Source: Zoroaster sp. YZ-2022
Lineage: Eukaryota; Echinodermata; Asteroidea; Forcipulatida; Zoroasteridae
Direction: 5' to 3'
Length of the DNA: 64,000 nucleotides
NCBI GenBank assembly: GCA_029582265.1
Contig: CM055833.1
Span: 31,400,288-31,464,287, forward strand
In this document: positions 60,700 to 64,000 of the stretch, one piece after another
Numbering within the stretch: position 1 is the stretch's first letter
Layout: each line of letters opens with the position of its first letter
Notes under the pieces: generated by a model
Told to the model about the DNA's origin: nothing
Database searches by the model: none
What the model saw: the letters and a program-made list of their open reading frames with translations, nothing else
Translations under genes and position numbers: made by a program

Positions 60700-63600
60700 A
60701 TTCAAACACAAGGGCAAACACAATGATTAAACGCGAAGGTGCAACGGACTACAAATTAAATATGCACGAACAAGGAAAGGAGATAACAAAAAGGAAAGAC
60801 GTTGACTGTCTCAAACGCCTTAACCTTTCACAATCTGCTATCTCCCACTCTCAAATACATCAACTTCTGACTCATACTATTATCCCCTCTCAAACACCGC
60901 CATCTGTGATTCCTACTAATACCCCCACTCCAACACCACAAACTCTTACTCCTACCAGTCCCCCACTCCAACATCTCAAACTCTTACTCTTACCAGTCCC
61001 CCACTCCAACACCTCAAACTCTTACTCCTACCAGTCCCCCCCCCCCACTCCAACACCTCAAAACTCTTACTCCTACCAGTCCTCCCACTCCAACACCACA
61101 AACTCTTACTCCTACCAGTCACCACTCCAACACCTCAAAACTCTTACTCCTACCAGTCCCCACTCCAACACCTCAAACTCTTACTCCTACCAGTCCCCAC
61201 TCCAACACCACAAACTCTTACTCCTACCAGTCCCCCACTCCAACACCTCAAACTCTTACTCATACCAGTCCCCCACTCCAACACCACAAACTCTTACGCC
61301 TACCAGTCCCCCCACACCAATACCTCAAACTCTTACTCCTACCAGTTCCCCCACAAACATTTAAAATTATCACTCCTACGACCAGTCCCTCTCCAACCCC
61401 TGAACCTCATAATATCCCCCACAATACTCTTACTCATATCAACCCCTGATGGCCAAAACCTCAACGTCTCACTCCTATCAGACCCAAACCAACATCTCAA
61501 CATTTCACTTCAACTACCAGCCCCTTCTCAAATACCTGAAACTCTTACTCTTACTCCTATAAACCCCCCTTCAACACCTCAATCTCTCACTCCTACTGTA
61601 GCCCCCATACAACACATCAATGTCTCACTGGTGTTATACCATCCCCCACTCAAACACGTCAAACTCTTACTACTACTATCAGCCCTCTCAAGCCCTTCCA
61701 CCTCTTAATACCACCCCCCCCAGGCCCTATCCAGCATCTCAACCTCACACTCCAACTACCGTCCCTGTCTCCAACACTTCAACCTCATACTCCTGCCAAC
61801 CCCCTATCCAACATCTCAACCTCTCACTCCAACTATCCCCAAACACCCTCAACCTAACATACCACTACAATACCTCAACCTCATACTCCTACCAGCGCCC
61901 TTTTCAAACATCTCAACCTCTCACCCCAACGACCATCTCCCCTCCAACACCTCAACCTCTTACTCCTACCAGCCCTCTATCCGACATCTCAACCTCTCAC
62001 TCCAACGATCCGTCCCCCTCTCCACCACCTCAACCTCTTACTCCTACTACCACCCCTTCCCAACACCTCAACCTCTGACTCCTACCATTCCCCTATCCAA
62101 CACCTCATCACCTCTCACTCCTTTACCACCAACCCTCTCTCCAACACTTCAACCTTGTCCTGCAACTACCAGCCCTATCTTCATCAATTCTGCCATGTGT
62201 CACGTGAGACGAAACAATGAGCGAGACATGTGATCAGTAGGCAGCGAAATGATTGGATAATTTGGTAAACGTGAGAAATAATAATGACAATCCGATAGCT
62301 ATTATCATAAAGGGAAGGTATAGCATTGGTAATATTTGTATTTTTAAATCAAATTAAATAAACAAATTAATGGTTGATGTGAAACTTGTAAAGGTATATG
62401 ATGGTATCAATTTTTCCCTAGAAATAATTTTGTCTGAGCTTTTTAGAAAAGTAATATAATGTCCAGTTCAAATTTAGGAAAGATTACTCTTTCCTAAATT
62501 CCATGTTAGAATTAATACGAACGATTTGTTTTCACTATTTTCTCATTAATAACGACACAACATGATAATTCTCACATGTTGGTCAATAACAAAATAAATT
62601 AATTAATTAACTAAATGGTTGATGTCTGAGGTGTAATATCCAGTTCAAATTTAGGAAAGAGTCCTCTTTCCTAAATTCCATGTTAGAATGAATAGAAACA
62701 ATTATAACAACATAACATGATAACATCTTTACATGTTGATTTTCTAATATTATTTATTTTGATTTAAAGAAAGAAAGTAAGCATACTCGTAGAGTAGTTT
62801 TGCCAACATACCAATGCTGTATCTTCCCTTTATTGATGGTGGGTCAATCTTCTCAAATAAGTAGTTTATCATCTTCCCCTTACATTGACCTATTCTCCTC
62901 AAGCTCGAAGTTCGACACGTAGCTTTCTGAACCTTTCTTCATTTGAATAGGTCTCATCTCATCTGAGGTCAGATGAGATGAGAACTATCTCCTCAAAGTC
63001 GAAATACGACAGGTAGCTTTCTAAAGCTTTCTTCATTTGAATAGGTCTCATCTCATCTGAGGTCAGATGAGATGACACCTGTTCTCCTAAAGTCAGAATA
63101 CGGCAAGTACATTTCTTCATTTCATTCACTCTGTCAAGTTCTCATTGTTTCAACAGTGTGGTGAAAGAAATGAGTGCACCTTTACAAAAGGCCATGATAA
63201 CACAACAAGGCCCTTACCATCCGACTGACTGTGTTGTGTAACGAAAGATTATTTGAAAAATAAAATATAAAATGAAAAAGAAAGTAAGCAATAAAACAAA
63301 ATAAAATACAAAAAAAAAACAATTTTGAAATCCCTGAATGTGAGTATTACCTTGACTTATTTGTCTGTCTAGTAGATGATGAAATAATGTGTTATGCTGT
63401 ATTTCAATAAATAAATAATTCAATAATTCAATAATTCAATAATTCAATAATTCAATAATTAATTCAATAAATAAATAAATAGTTCAATAATTCAATAATT
63501 CAATAATTCAATAAATCAATAATTAAAGAAATCAATAATTCAATAAATAATGCAATAAATAAATAATCTTATTTCCATCTGATCAGAAGACGAAAATTAT

Positions 63601-64000
63601 TGTTTTGGTGACAGGGAAGAACGTTGACTCCAGTCGGTGACTTAACTTGAATCTAACTCCAATCTGACTGAAATTTGACTTGCGACTTGACTTTACAAAG
63701 ATAACAATTACCTGTGACTTGACTTGGGCAAAAATTAATTTTGACTTGACTTGACAAGAACAAACATTACTTGTCACTTGACTTGACAAGGACAAAAATT
63801 ACGTGTGACTTGACTGACTTGACAAGGACAAAAATATACTTGTGACTTGACTTAGCTTGTCGACATTTCCAAAGTTTAGAAGAAATTGAATGAAAATAAA
63901 AGGCAACCAAAAATGTGTCAAACAGTTTTTCTTTTGTTTTTACCATGAATACAAAGAGAGATTGGGGATACACTTCTGATTACATTTTGTACTTTCACCA
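60700..64000 (-). repeat. Module P, inverted copy (P4'), partial
   Basis: The reverse complement of about 12.85-16.1 kb, sharing P1-private variants. It contains the minisatellite (60,880-62,170), palindromes at 62,471-62,502 and 62,648-62,680, the hairpin pair (62,950-63,075), the TTGAATTA tract (63,405-63,570) and CAAGTC tracts (63,630-63,990). The window ends before the five-exon gene. Confidence 0.92.

Overview
The window is AT-rich, intron-bearing animal nuclear DNA. It has short exons with GT..AG borders, AATAAA signals, satellites, minisatellites, MITEs and DNA transposons, and no operons or ribosome binding sites. A THAP-type ORF, a gene resembling the cysteine-rich C-terminal domain of P2X7, and SINE and MITE families of a kind seen in marine invertebrates suggest an invertebrate, possibly a deuterostome such as an echinoderm, hemichordate or lancelet. 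That placement is an inference. No complete conserved housekeeping gene is present. Frame-disrupting homopolymer indels are common, which fits either decayed copies or uncorrected long-read sequence.

Layout. Positions 1-1,512 are a degenerate satellite of about 66 bp. Positions 1,513 to about 6,640 are single-copy DNA with SINE and MITE remnants. The rest is built from three modules. P spans about 7.0-16.1 kb and holds candidate exons, a five-exon unknown gene, CAAGTC tracts, hairpins and a GGTTGAGATGTTGG-type minisatellite. Q spans about 16.1-20.06 kb. R spans about 20.06-27.16 kb and holds an 18-bp E-box-rich array, MITEs and a 4.08-kb DNA transposon. The order is P1 (7.0-16.1 kb), Q1 (16.1-20.06), R1 (20.06-27.16), P2 (27.16-35.85), 500 N (35,854-36,353), then reverse-complemented Q2' (36.35-40.6), P3' (40.6-49.74), R3' (49.75-56.8), Q3' (56.8-60.65) and P4' (60.7-64.0). 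P is therefore duplicated in tandem with a spacing of about 20.0-20.3 kb.

Read backwards, everything right of the gap is collinear with everything left of it. Private variants pair P1 with P4' and P2 with P3'. The simplest reading is that two contigs of one locus (two haplotypes, or a redundant contig) were joined head to head across a 500-N scaffold gap. A true palindrome of more than 23 kb per arm is the alternative.

Two items stand out biologically. The first is a DNA transposon with CCCAGTGGGCACA terminal inverted repeats. It carries a P2X7-C-terminus-like gene and, tail to tail with it, a THAP-domain ORF. The second is an unrecognised gene with a predicted membrane helix and two tandemly duplicated 93-nt exons that share the motifs GPNP and VLNSD. 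It is best preserved in P2 (30,937-32,560) and P3' (44,337-45,932) and is decayed in P1.
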